Shown: piece after piece, positions 1 to 8,922 of the stretch
Layout of the letters: the number at the start of each line of letters is the position of its first letter
Numbering within the stretch: position 1 is the stretch's first letter
Origin: Chara braunii
Taxonomy: Eukaryota > Streptophyta > Charophyceae > Charales > Characeae
Assembly (NCBI GenBank): GCA_003427395.1
Contig: BFEA01000144.1
Span: 1,777,132-1,799,685 of the forward strand
Direction of reading: 5' to 3'
DNA length: 22,554 nucleotides
Program-made: the position numbers and the translations under genes
Notes under the pieces: generated by a model
What the model saw: only the letters and a program-made list of their open reading frames with translations
Databases searched by the model: none
Told to the model about the DNA's origin: nothing

Positions 1-68
<68 letters not shown>

Positions 69-318
69 GCATATATCTGAAAACATAGCCTGCTAAAACT
101 TTCTGTTGTTTTTGACTTCTTTTCTGGTGATGAAGTTGTTTTCCGACAGGCCCTTGACTGTGGGCTGATGTAGGGCCCCGCGGTAAAAAGGAAATGACTA
201 CCATGTCCTTCCCCGGCAAGATGCACGATATAGGAGTCTTACTGTGAAAATTGGAGGCCACCATGAGTCCCGAATCCTAGTCGGAATCGAAGACTCATGT
301 GGATGCTATTTAAGCTTG
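1..318 (+). repeat. Upstream pseudo-LTR of the Penelope-like element (5' side cut by window edge)
   Basis: A (AC)n tract fills the first 62 bases. From about 61 to 318 the sequence matches 7409-7666 over 258 bp with no indels and about 14 substitutions counted by eye. The two copies flank both ORFs of the element. Direct repeats flanking the coding part are typical of LTR and Penelope-like elements (pLTRs); the PLE-type reverse transcriptase between them favours pLTR. Similarity stops exactly after AAGCTTG at 318/7666. The repeat contains GATGTAGGGCCCC at 168-180, which recurs in diverged form further downstream. The true left end lies outside the window. Confidence 0.75.
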
Positions 319-530
319 TTGAACTTGCTCTTTGAAATGGTTATGGGTCGCATTCCTATCCCAATTTGTTCGATGTAGGGCCCCACGGTACAAGTCAAGA
401 TAAACCCCACACCCCCCCTGTGGGTTTTCCTTTTTTCTGGTCACCCTAGGGGGCTGAGTTGCCATGAACTTTGGAGGCCACCACGGACTCTATATGAACT
501 CTGAACCCAGTCGTGCTATATGTACAGATA
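168..530 (+). repeat. Two diverged leader modules, about 205-220 bp apart
   Basis: The first module has GATGTAGGGCCCC at 168-180 and TTGGAGGCCACCA at 251-263. The same two blocks recur in the same order at 372-384 and 471-483, each followed by a related ACTC...GAAYCC..GTCG stretch. Only these blocks are clearly alike, so this is an old partial duplication spanning the end of the pLTR and the start of the leader. The second module (376-422) is also the part found inverted at the element's 3' end. Confidence 0.5.
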
Positions 531-1806
531 CGCCTCAACAATTAAGAATGGGAAATCATCCCTGTGTTTTTCGCCCCCCCTTTTCTTAGGCGGTGGCTTG
601 ATTATCATGGTTTGATACTTTTGGTTCCTGTATTTATTGTTGATGATTTACCTTCCTTAACCCTCTTCGGCCGGCGTCGCTTGAAGTAAGTCCAGTGGTT
701 CCGGTCTCGCGAGTCGGTCCTCTCGTATCGGCACTTTCATTGAATCGTTGCGCCGACCCTTCGTTGCGCGTCCTGCTTTTGCTGCCTCTCCTTCTCCCTC
801 TTCCGCCTCTTCTTCTTCCTCTTTTTTGTCGTCTTTTTCTTCATCTCCCTTCTCGTCTCGCCCCCCGGCCTCGCATTTGCCCCCCACTTGCTGTTTGCTC
901 AACGTTCCCTATTGCTCGGCTCCTTTGAGAATTGCGATAATTTGTTTCTTGCTCAGTTCGACAGCTATGAGCGGAGCTTCTGCCAGTCGCACTACGGTAA
1001 TATGATCTCGCTCTCTTTCCCTCCACCAACCTCCCCTCCCTCTTCCAGATTGCTTCCACACCCCCCCTCCCCAATGGAAAGACTCAGTAAGGGTCTGGTC
1101 CCCTTCGGTGCGTCAACTAAGGTTTGTTTTTTTCCCCCTGATGAGCCAAGTGTGGTGAGACTTGGCGAAAAGGCCTTTGGGAGCGCTCACTTCCCCTTTC
1201 TGTTACGCTGACATTTATGCGCCACCTGACCGAATTGGGACCTTTATCATTTATGTCTAATATTATACACATAGTTGTTTCTTTTGATACCTTGATACTA
1301 CCTAATCATTGTTGTCTTATGCAATTGTGATGTTGATGTGGATTGTTGTGGCTGTTTAGGAGTTGGTCGCCGCCTCGGGACTTGTTTAGCGAAGTTTTGA
1401 GTGATGGAGGCTGCGCTGTTTGTTCTTGGCATCATTGCGGAGTGTTCGATTTTCTTTGGCTATTTGACGTTCATCTCCTATCTGGAGGAGTCCCACTTGA
1501 ATAATCTTTGTTCCTAGTTGATCGCACGGACGAATGTCACGGTGAATAGTGCTTCTAAGGGCAGGTGCTTGGTTTGAGATTCGCTGTGATGGATTGTAGA
1601 AGGGATCGGTTCCTTTTAGGCATCGTTGTGTTTGCCTTCGCTGTGTTTTTAGCCTCAATGATAGCACTCGTCGTGATGGCGACTCCGGGCTGTTCTGCAG
1701 CGGCACTGGATGTATGTTGTCCTCACTCTCCTCCGGCGATTAGTGAAAGCCTAGCCGTCATGCGCTTCGCGTATCTAGCCTTTCTCGCGGTTGTGATGGC
1801 AGGTCA
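531..1806. other. Leader region, no supported gene
   Basis: This stretch has a pyrimidine-rich tract around 770-860 (CTTCTTCCTC-like), C-rich tracts and weak open frames. A frame on the plus strand from an ATG at 1589 to 1864 would encode a short protein with hydrophobic stretches. It runs into the 358-bp tandem duplication, has no recognisable motif, and its longer form begins at GTG, so I do not call it a gene. The region may be 5' untranslated leader of the retroelement, or older sequence captured by it. Confidence 0.4.
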
Positions 1807-2510
1807 TTGTATGAATTGGCGGGTTAATGAGTTGGCGGTTGTCGGATACTATGGAACCGCTTGAATGATTGATGGTTCTCCTATCGCTGTGTTTATGTGA
1901 TTGGGGTCTAAGCCTCGCCTGCTTCCTATCAATGACCACGTGGAGCTTCGTTTAGCATCATAGTGCCTTTAATTTCGAGGATCCATCATACGAGAACTTC
2001 GATCATTGCAGTTTGTGTGAGGTTACTGCTTTGGGGCTGAGGGAAGGGGTTGCGGGAATCTTGTTGTTTCATATTTGCCGTACCGATGTGAGCTCTTCAT
2101 GATAACTGTTCGTAGTGGATGAGCGCTTTTCACAATCGCACTTTTGTCCCACTTTGGCTAGTCTTTGTATGAATTGGCGGGTTAGTGAGTTGGCGGTTGT
2201 CAGATAATATGTAACTGCTTAACGGTTGCCCTATAGCTTTGCGTGCGTGATTGGTCTCTAAACCTCGCCTGCTTCCTATCGATGAGCACGACGTGTTTCG
2301 TTTAGCATCACAGCGCCGTCCATTTCGACGAACCATTGTACGAGAACTTCAATCATAGGGCTCTGTATGAGGTTGCTGCTTTGGCGCTGAAGTAATGAGT
2401 TGCGGGAATCTTGCTGTTCCATATTTGTTGTGGCGTTGTGAGCTCTTTATGATAACTGCTCTTAGTGGATGAGCGTTGTTCATGATGGCAGTTCTGTCGT
2501 ACTATTTGCT
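1807..2510 (+). repeat. 358-bp tandem duplication in the leader
   Basis: Copy 1 starts at 1807 and copy 2 at 2165, both with TTGTATGAATTGGCGGGTTA. Blocks that recur in the same order include CCTCGCCTGCTTCCTATC, TTCGTTTAGCATCA, ACGAGAACTTC, GTTGCGGGAATCTTG and ATGATAACTG. The copies differ by many substitutions and small indels, and neither carries a shared long reading frame, so the duplication is old and seems non-coding. Confidence 0.8.
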
Positions 2511-3284
2511 TCGGCATTGCGTCCGGATCACCTTTATGTTTGCTAGGTTGACGGCCTTCGCAATATTTGTTGCTCGCATTTGAATAAAGTTTGAAAGCCT
2601 GTTACGATTGTTTGCATCTTAAATAGGTTCATACGCATCTTTGAAGTTTAATTCTTTTCTTGGATTAATGACTTGCTCTGAGTGATTATTCTTCGTACCC
2701 CCTTCCTGTCTTCCTCTCGTTTTCCCCTCGTCTCCCCCTCATTCTCTCTTCGTTTTTCCCCACCTCCCTCCTACCTCTAAGCGTCCTACTCCTCTACTGG
2801 AGGCATGATCGCCAATTTCTTTCCGGCTATTCTCCCCTGATCTCTTCCCTGAACCCCCCTCTTTTTCTTCTCTGCCTACTCGTCCTTTTTGCTCCCCTAT
2901 GTTTTGGTCATGCCATCCCGTTTGTGAAAAGTTCATTCTCTGTGCTCCAGTAAACAATTGGCATATCAATGACGTTTTTTTAAGCACAACATAAAATGGG
3001 AAAGTGATCTTGCAGCCTCCTTTGTAAACCAAAATTTTTTTTTACCCTCTGATGGAATCAACGCCATGAACTTGCTGATCTCTTCGCAACGGCCCCAGTG
3101 TACTAGGCCCGGTCAGGAAGTTCGCCACGCTTGATAGCGCGGGGGTTTCGTATCATAATCCACAGTCATAGGGCATCTTTGCCCGCCCGTTTACCAGCGA
3201 GGGGGTGGACTCCCCCTTGCCGAACTACCTTGCAGTGGCTTGATTAGTGTGGCTCCGTTCTTAGTTTTTCGGATTATCTTTGGT
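2511..3284. other. Spacer before ORF1, no supported gene
   Basis: A CT-rich stretch (about 2695-2885) is followed by mixed-composition sequence. The phrase AACTTGCTGATCTC occurs at about 3069 and again at about 3315 inside the proposed ORF1 intron, where CTGAT could serve as a branch point; the upstream copy may mark a duplicated splice region. I see no other gene-like signal. Confidence 0.35.
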
Positions 3285-4951
3285 ATGAATCCTCATGGTA
3301 ATAATATGGTGGTAACTTGCTGATCTCAATCACGTCCTTTTTTTTGTGCTTACGCTTTGCCTTTTTGTTTGCTGTGTACCAGAAGCTCATATTTTCGGCA
3401 AACGGATGGTACGCTGAACTGATCCAAGGTGATCAATTGTGGATGGGACGGTTTGATCCTCCTTCTCGTCCGGCTCAAGCTTTGATCTCGCTTGCTCATC
3501 CAAGCGTCCTTGACTTCGTTCGAGAAAATTTTTTGCATACCCCTACCCCTCACCCTCCTCTCATCTCGGTATTGGCTTTCAATGATTGGGCTGATCTCAT
3601 TTGGGCTTTGACTCACGACAAGGAATCCTTTCCCCACATGTCGCGGTGCTATGTCCTTGGTGCTCACCAGATGCGTCAGGAGGACCTCTTGATTGAGTCG
3701 TCCATTAGGGACGAGATCCTAATGAAGGAGAAGGTGCTTATTGAATTGTGGAATGTTGTCTCCGAGTTCCATGCTGATCTCGCCCAGCCCCTCCCACCCG
3801 ATCCTTGTGGTTCTGAGCCTGGTTCTGATGAGGATGATGGCCTCCCCCTTACAGAGGAGGAGAAAGTCTTTCACGCGAAGTTTATAGCGGAGTCAAATGC
3901 GCAATTGGTTGTGGGACTTGCCAGGAAGAAGACCACTGATGTCAACAAGTTTGTCCGTAACGATTTCCTCCCCATTGCGCTAGCTAGATGGATAGAATCC
4001 GAAGCTAGGGCTAAGGGTGACAAAATNTGNGAGTTCGATACCTTTGATCATTTGGCGCCCATTAGTGTCAATGCTTACAAATTGTTTGCATCCCTCACTG
4101 CTGAGGAAGTGGATCTCTGCTGCAATCGGNCTCTCGATGAGAACACNAAGCTGATTAAAGGTCTCTACCCTCGAACGGCGGAGGCCATGAAGCTTCCCAT
4201 CGTTGGTCACTTTGATCCACTCAAGTNTTCTGTNTCCCCGACTNCCCTTGCTATCAGGGGTTTTTACCCCCCCAAGGGTCAGACTGCGCTTGCTGAACTC
4301 AAGAGAGTTTGGAACGTCGGTAGACCGTATTTGAAGTGCAGATGTCAGGAATTGGGAAAAGGTGAGTGTAAGTCCAATATTACGTCGTTCGACCACGTGT
4401 TCTGGTACATGCTGGCCAATCCGGATTATTTGTTTCNAGCNGCCCCGACTCTTCATGCAAAGATGAGGGCNATGANGACTTTNTTNAAAATGACCTGGCG
4501 CGCGCCCATCCTCGCTAGTGTCGTGTTCTCCCACATGAGGGGCATAATGCTGAAGATGGCGCAAGCAGTGGTTGTCAATCCTGCAACGAGACAGGAGAAG
4601 ATTCTGGGTGACGAGGCGCTGATGATGAGGAAATTTCCTCGGAAGATGGCCTCATTGATCCTCCCGGACCGCTATATTAAGAGTCCATCGAAACGCCGAC
4701 TTCCTCCTGCCAAGGATGCTCGTCCTGCCAAGCGGCAGTGCAACACCACTCTGTCCTACTATGTTAGGCCACAGCGTGAGGAGGCGTTGGGTGAGGAACG
4801 ACAGTTGTCTGATGATCAGGCTCCCATCACTTCAACCCCTCCCTGCTCGACCGTTTCTTTTCAGGGGGACAACTTGAATTCGACCAACAACAAACAGCAG
4901 CCCAGGGGTGGCAGCAGCGGTGCATCCTCTAGAATTCTGTTTCGCTCTTAG
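3285..4951 (+). CDS. PLE ORF1, unrecognised protein with NLS-like tail (intron 3312-3382 proposed)
   Basis: This is the first of two long ORFs between the direct repeats. The open frame runs from about 3317 to a TAG at 4949-4951. It lacks an early ATG unless a 71-nt GT-AG intron is removed; splicing joins ATG codons at 3285 or 3306 in frame to AAG at 3383. The alternative start is ATG 3443. The product is about 530 residues. No known domain is recognised. Visible features are an acidic Pro-rich linker (PPDPCGSEPGSDEDD) roughly one third along, a short Cys cluster (CRCQELGKGEC), and a basic C-terminal patch (KRRLPPAKDARPAKRQ) resembling a bipartite nuclear localisation signal, then a low-complexity Ser/Gly/Gln tail. 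By position it could be the nucleic-acid-binding ORF1 of a retroelement, but that is inference. More than a dozen single Ns fall between 4027 and 4486. Confidence 0.6.
3312..3382 (+). other. Proposed spliceosomal intron in ORF1
   Basis: The donor is GTG|GTAACT. The acceptor TGTACCAG follows a T-rich tract. The sequence CTGAT at about 3320 could be a branch point. Removal is frame-preserving and gives an ATG-started protein. Length (71 nt) is close to the 73-nt intron proposed near the end of ORF2. Without splicing the frame would need a TTG start or an internal ATG at 3443. No transcript evidence is available. Confidence 0.5.
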
Positions 4952-5065
4952 AGCATACGGTGCGCAGCAAGGAGCCTCGGTGTCTATATATGTATATTTG
5001 GTTAACCATGTTGACGATGCCTATAAACTTGTATAAATTAATATATTTGTGTTATACAGGGAATA
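4952..5065 (+). other. ORF1-ORF2 intergenic spacer
   Basis: This AT-rich spacer of 114 nt separates the ORF1 stop from the ORF2 ATG. Its end reads TTATACAG|GGAATAATG, so an acceptor site lies 7 nt before the ORF2 start. ORF2 could therefore be expressed from a spliced message using a donor further upstream, instead of by reinitiation. Confidence 0.35.
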
Positions 5066-6670
5066 ATGGAGGAAGGTTGTAGTATGATCCTTGATGAGGC
5101 AGGGAGGAATAAATGGGCGGATGCTCCTTCGCCGCGGGCGGAGTTCTATGTCCATACTAAGTATGAGAGTAGGGCGATGGAGGCAGTTCGTTTCAGGGCT
5201 ATTCTGGAGACGGCTTTTGAGATTTTCTTTCCGACAACCACGATTATCCTCCTCACGTCGATGGTATTTGGTTGGACCTATCATGAGCCTTTGAGCTCGC
5301 TTGTATACAGACCATCTTCAATCTTCAGGGATTTTGTGCTGGAGCAATGGCTTGATTTATGTAATGAATGTGTTGTATGCCCGTGTGTATCGAATAGATT
5401 TTGTCGTTTTCATGCCCCGAAAACCGCATCTATGGCCCAACCCTTTTCTAAACCCTCCCAGCATGTTCTCACCTTGGACCCCTCTATCTCTAATAACCCT
5501 CAGCTGACTCATCTCTTTTCCCAGAGGTTAAACCACATCCCCCCTCGCCCCCGCACGCCTACGAAAGCAACCCAAGCTTTCCTTAGGTCATGGGAATGCC
5601 TCGTGGAACACATGCTGAGTAGAGTCTTCATTCCGCATGCACCAGTAAAATTGGCTATTGACTATGTTAGGAAGCAGACTTCTATTCAGATTGTGACTTT
5701 GGGCCTCAAAGGTCGTTCAGATCCACCCTATTCACTGGATGTGAGCTCCGTGAGATCTGAAATTACTTTTTTAACTGGTCGCCTTCTGATCTCTGGAACT
5801 GACAAAGCTGCTAATACCCCCTCCTTCTGTTGCATGCACCTCATTAGGAAGCTTGCACTAGAAAGATTGTTTGGTGAGGACTTCNAAAGAGTGGGGAACG
5901 ACACTGTGGTCATTTTTNTTGAAGCCACCCAGTCTTTGGCNGAGATTTCCCCTCNCATTCCCANGGGCTCTGAGAAGTTACCCTACCTCATGGCCCTTTA
6001 CAAACACCACAAGAAGCCCTTCAGATGGTTGACCAATGCTGCTGACTCCTTTCTCACCCCCGTAGCCTCCCTGTGTGATGCTATAATCAAGACGCTAATC
6101 CCCCTTGTCAAAACCCGCTGCAAGGAGGTCACAGATGGCTTGTTTAGGTTTCATGGTCTCAACACTACACTTTGGTGGACCATTGATTCCGTCCAAGATT
6201 ATTGTTATAATCTTCCCAACAAAGTCTTTACTGTCTTTTCAAGTGACATTGCTCGTTGCTTTGAAACTATTCCTATCTCAGCTGATGATGACGGGCTCCC
6301 TGATGCTTTCAAGTTCTTTGTCAACTTGGCATGGGGTGTAGCTGACTCAAGGAAAATGGGCTCTGTTATGAGGTGTAGGATTAAAAAAAATGGTGTGTTT
6401 GAGTGCTCACTAACTAGCAGGGTCACCAAGGACAGCCCTTCCGTGTTTTTCCTTGGGAAAAATGAGATCATCAGCCTGGTCGAATGGATTCTCGCCAGGT
6501 GTTTCACAACAATGGGGGGTGCAGTCTGGAGACAGGTCAAAGGCATCCCCATGGGTTTACCCTATTCTCCCTCCTTGTGCAATCTTTATTTTTTTAAGTA
6601 TGAGCTTCAGTTCATCATGCGTCTTGTTCACAACAGGGCATTTGAGGTCCTTCCCCTTTTTAGGTATATC

Positions 6671-6682
6671 TATAGATAAAAA
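6671..6682 (+). other. 12-nt in-frame insertion with stop codon in RT motif C
   Basis: Between the ATC codon of FRYI (6668-6670) and the GATGAC that encodes the catalytic Asp pair (6683-6688) lie four extra codons encoding Y-R-stop-K. PLE and related RTs have the aromatic-x-Asp-Asp residues contiguous. The insertion is a multiple of three, so the downstream frame is unchanged. The inserted bases are AT-rich, partly echo the flanking TATATC and may be a slippage or small duplication event. Confidence 0.75.
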
Positions 6683-7201
6683 GATGACTTACACAGCCTT
6701 AACAACCAATCCATCCTGAGATTCCTGGACCCCGAACAACCAAGGCTCGAGACTAATATCTTTCACATTTACCCCTTGCATTTGACAGAGATAAAAAAAC
6801 AGACGGAGGTATTTGTTAAAAATGAATCTGGGGAAGTGTATGGACTAAAAACTCAGTCCCTCAACTCTCAGATCTCAGTGCTCTCAGAAACGGATGGGGA
6901 TTTCGTAATGGCAAAATTTGACAAGTGCCGTACCTTGAGCTTCCTGGTCTGCAGATATGTGAAGTTTGGATCTAATAGACACATCCAGCAGTCAATCAAT
7001 ATCATCATTGGCCAGACGACACTTATACTCCTCCTCTGCACTGTGCCTGAGACTGCTGCCAACAAGATTATGTGGTTAATCAAGGATATGGTGGCCAATG
7101 GGTTCCTTCTTAGAAAATGCCTCTCTTGTGCTCTTAAGGTCCTTGAATCTCCATCATTGTATATGCCTCCCAGGGTAGATCCTGCGACCACAGCTGTCAA
7201 G

Positions 7202-7274
7202 GTATGCCTCCTTGTTCTCTCCCTTTATCTTTGCGTATTTCTGTGTTTCTGTCTGTGTATGTGATTCATTTCAG
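7202..7274 (+). other. Proposed 73-nt intron at the RT C-terminus
   Basis: The donor is AAG|GTATGC, followed by a pyrimidine-rich body, and the acceptor is ATTTCAG|CC. The unspliced translation of this stretch is an implausible Leu/Cys/Phe-rich tail, as expected of a translated polypyrimidine tract. Splicing would add seven residues (PRPVMLL) before TGA 7296-7298. Confidence 0.45.
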
Positions 7275-7305
7275 CCCCGACCGGTAATGCTGTTATGATG
7301 GTTGG

Positions 7306-7349
7306 CTGGTACCTTGCCCGCGTAAGGCAGGTACCAGTTACCTGCCTTA
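7306..7349 (+). other. Two overlapping, mutually exclusive hairpins after the RT ORF
   Basis: Hairpin 1 pairs CTGGTACC plus TGCC (7306-7318, one bulged T) with GGCAGGTACCAG (7326-7337) around the loop CGCGTAA. Hairpin 2 pairs TAAGGCAGGTA (7323-7333) with TACCTGCCTTA (7339-7349), a perfect 11-bp stem with loop CCAGT. Both use 7326-7333, so an RNA can form only one at a time. Placement just downstream of the RT stop suggests a 3' end, stability or template-recognition element for the retroelement RNA. That role is inference. Confidence 0.5.
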
Positions 7350-7382
7350 GCAGGCCTAGGACCGCCAGCGGGACAAGGTGGG

Positions 7383-7666
7383 ACACACACACACACATAC
7401 ACACACACACATATACGCATATATGTGAAAACTTAGCCTGCTAAAACTTTCTGTTGTTTTTTACTTCTTTTCTGATGATGAAGTTGTTTTCTGACAGACC
7501 CTTGATTGTGGGCTGATGTAGGGCCCCGCGGTAAAAAGGAAATGACTACCATGTCCTTCCCCGGCAAGATGCACGATATGGGAGTCTTACCGTGAAAATT
7601 GGAGGCCACCATGAGTCCTGAATCCTGTTCGGAATCCAAGACTTATGTGGATGCTATTTAAGCTTG
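7383..7666 (+). repeat. Downstream pseudo-LTR of the Penelope-like element
   Basis: This copy begins with an interrupted (AC)n tract and then matches positions 61-318 base for base over 258 bp with about 14 substitutions, including the GATGTAGGGCCCC block. It ends at AAGCTTG (7666), where it joins directly to an inverted leader fragment. It lies about 85 nt beyond the proposed RT stop codon. Confidence 0.75.
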
Positions 7667-7713
7667 CACAGGGGGGGTGTGGGGTTTATCTTGACTTGTA
7701 CCGTGGGGCCCTA
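7667..7713 (-). repeat. Perfect 47-bp inverted copy of leader positions 376-422
   Basis: The reverse complement of 7667-7713 equals 376-422 without a mismatch, although the direct repeats next to it have diverged by about 5%. It abuts the end of the downstream pLTR at 7666 and the start of the palindrome arm at 7713. Short inverted terminal pieces are known around Penelope-like insertions and could arise by template switching or snap-back priming. The perfect match implies either recent formation or homogenisation. Confidence 0.8.
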
Positions 7714-7753
7714 ACCCCAGTGGTTTGTTTTATTTTGGTTTTGCATGGAGAAG

Positions 7754-8620
7754 TTAGACCCTTCTATAAGTTTAGGGGGTCTGATTACTCTGAAGGCTGG
7801 GATGTCCCCATAAGTTTGGGGAGACCCAGTGATATGGTCTGCATGGAGGGATTGGCTGTTCCGTAAGTTCAGGTGGCCTGACTGCTCTGACCTGTGAGGA
7901 GTTTGATTGTGCTTGATTTTCAGGGACTCAGGGCGCTCAATAAGTTTTAATGCCTTGGGTTGCCTTGTTTTCATTGAGATTTTACCTGTTTCTTTGGTTT
8001 TTGAACGAGGGGACCGAGCTGTTCTGTAAGTTCAGGTGGCTCTGTCCCTTCCCGCTCTTTATTCTGAAGAAATAATCTTGGCAAAGAGGCAGACCATTCT
8101 GTAAGTTCAGGGGGGTTGACTCGATGCCACGCACATAATGGCTCAGATAGAAACGAATCTGGCAGAGAGTAAGACCCTTCTGTAAGTTCAGGGGGTCTGG
8201 CTCAAAGCCTCGCACATGCTGGAACCCGATGGTTATAACTTGACTATACTTTACTACCATTTTATCTAAGAACGAGTTAATCAGACTGTTCTATAAGCTT
8301 AGGTGGTCTGACTATAGCTGTATCACAACTTGAAGAGAGTATAACTAAGAATAAAACTGGTGGTAAACAAGGGCAGACTGAACTTAAGTTAGCTCAGTCA
8401 TATGCAGCCTTAGAAGACAAAGGCAAAGATAAGTATATATAACTTGGATACTTTAAACAGTCCAGGGCGACTAGAGTAGTCTAGTCGTATGCCCAAAGAA
8501 GAGAAAAGTAGTTGTGCCCTCTGTTTGTGTATATTTGGCCGAGTTAGAACGCTCTATAAGTTTAGGTATTCTGACTCTAGGCCTGGCTAAGTTGCGTGCG
8601 CTCTGTAAGTTCAGGCGTCC
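7754..8620 (+). repeat. Hairpin array A (left arm): conserved TAAGTTYAGG core
   Basis: About ten copies of a core close to TTCTRTAAGTTYAGG occur near 7762, 7810, 7861, 7938, 8022, 8097, 8178, 8290, 8551 and 8603. Many are bracketed by short complementary arms: AGACCC/GGGTCT (7756-7761 and 7777-7782), CCCC/GGGG (7806-7809 and 7818-7821), CAGAC/GTCTG (near 8283) and AGAA/TTCT (near 8546). The loop is conserved while the stem sequence changes in a compensated way. Spacing is irregular (about 40-260 bp), unlike a CRISPR array or simple satellite. No known element is recognised. Confidence 0.7.
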
Positions 8621-8922
8621 TGACCTATGCCTTATGTAAGCTGGATATAATGGGTTAAATCATTAGGAGATCATAGACTATTGTTTGTTCAGGTTGACTT
8701 GGGATTGGTGAGATTACTTACCTTTGTGGTATGGCTTGCATGTGACTGAGTGAGGCCACTACTTAGTCTGAGTTTCAGGCTGATAGGTAGTTGCTTTAGT
8801 TATTCGCCACGTGCTAGAGCCATAGGAGTTAGTGTCAATTCCTACATTTTCTGTGGTAACTTTTTTTACTTAGGTCAATTTCTGCATTTTCTCATATCTT
8901 TTCTTATATTTGGCTTTGTATA

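Larger units (their letters stand above)
5066..7298 (+). pseudogene. Penelope-like reverse transcriptase, interrupted in its catalytic motif
   Basis: A single frame from ATG 5066 encodes an RNA-dependent DNA polymerase of the Penelope-like type. In order: a Cys/His cluster (Cys99, 102, 105, 107, 113, His116) that may bind zinc; FSQRLNHIPPRP (about 151-162), matching the PLE pre-core 'GLNF-P' motif; KHHKKPFRWLTN in the fingers, equivalent to 'HK..RPI'; motif A FSSDIARCFETIP with catalytic Asp394; motif B GIPMGLPYSPSLCNLYF (about 493-509); then FRYI. The motif-C DD pair follows only after four extra codons, one of them TAA (6677-6679). Downstream the frame stays open for about 174 codons and keeps PLE thumb features (KFGSNRHIQQSIN...GQ). 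No GIY-YIG endonuclease is visible. The end is read via an intron at 7202-7274 to TGA 7296-7298; unspliced it would stop at 7264. Five single Ns occur at 5885-5964. PLE assignment is by motif recognition only. Confidence 0.8.

Noticed and set aside
657-902. Lys/Glu-rich minus-strand frame
   Set aside because: It is a shadow of a CT-rich low-complexity tract; no motif.
6664-6683. 20-nt GT...AG stretch at the RT motif C as a mini-intron
   Set aside because: Removal creates an in-frame stop and does not restore the motif; it is also too short for a spliceosomal intron.
7463-7495. Possible hammerhead core (CTGATGA) in the downstream pLTR
   Set aside because: No GAAA, stem II or cleavage triplet in register, and the upstream pLTR has CTGGTGA instead.
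7754-8620. CRISPR-like or integron attC array
   Set aside because: Repeats are short, irregularly spaced and imperfect, in eukaryotic DNA, without cas or integrase genes or attC R-boxes.
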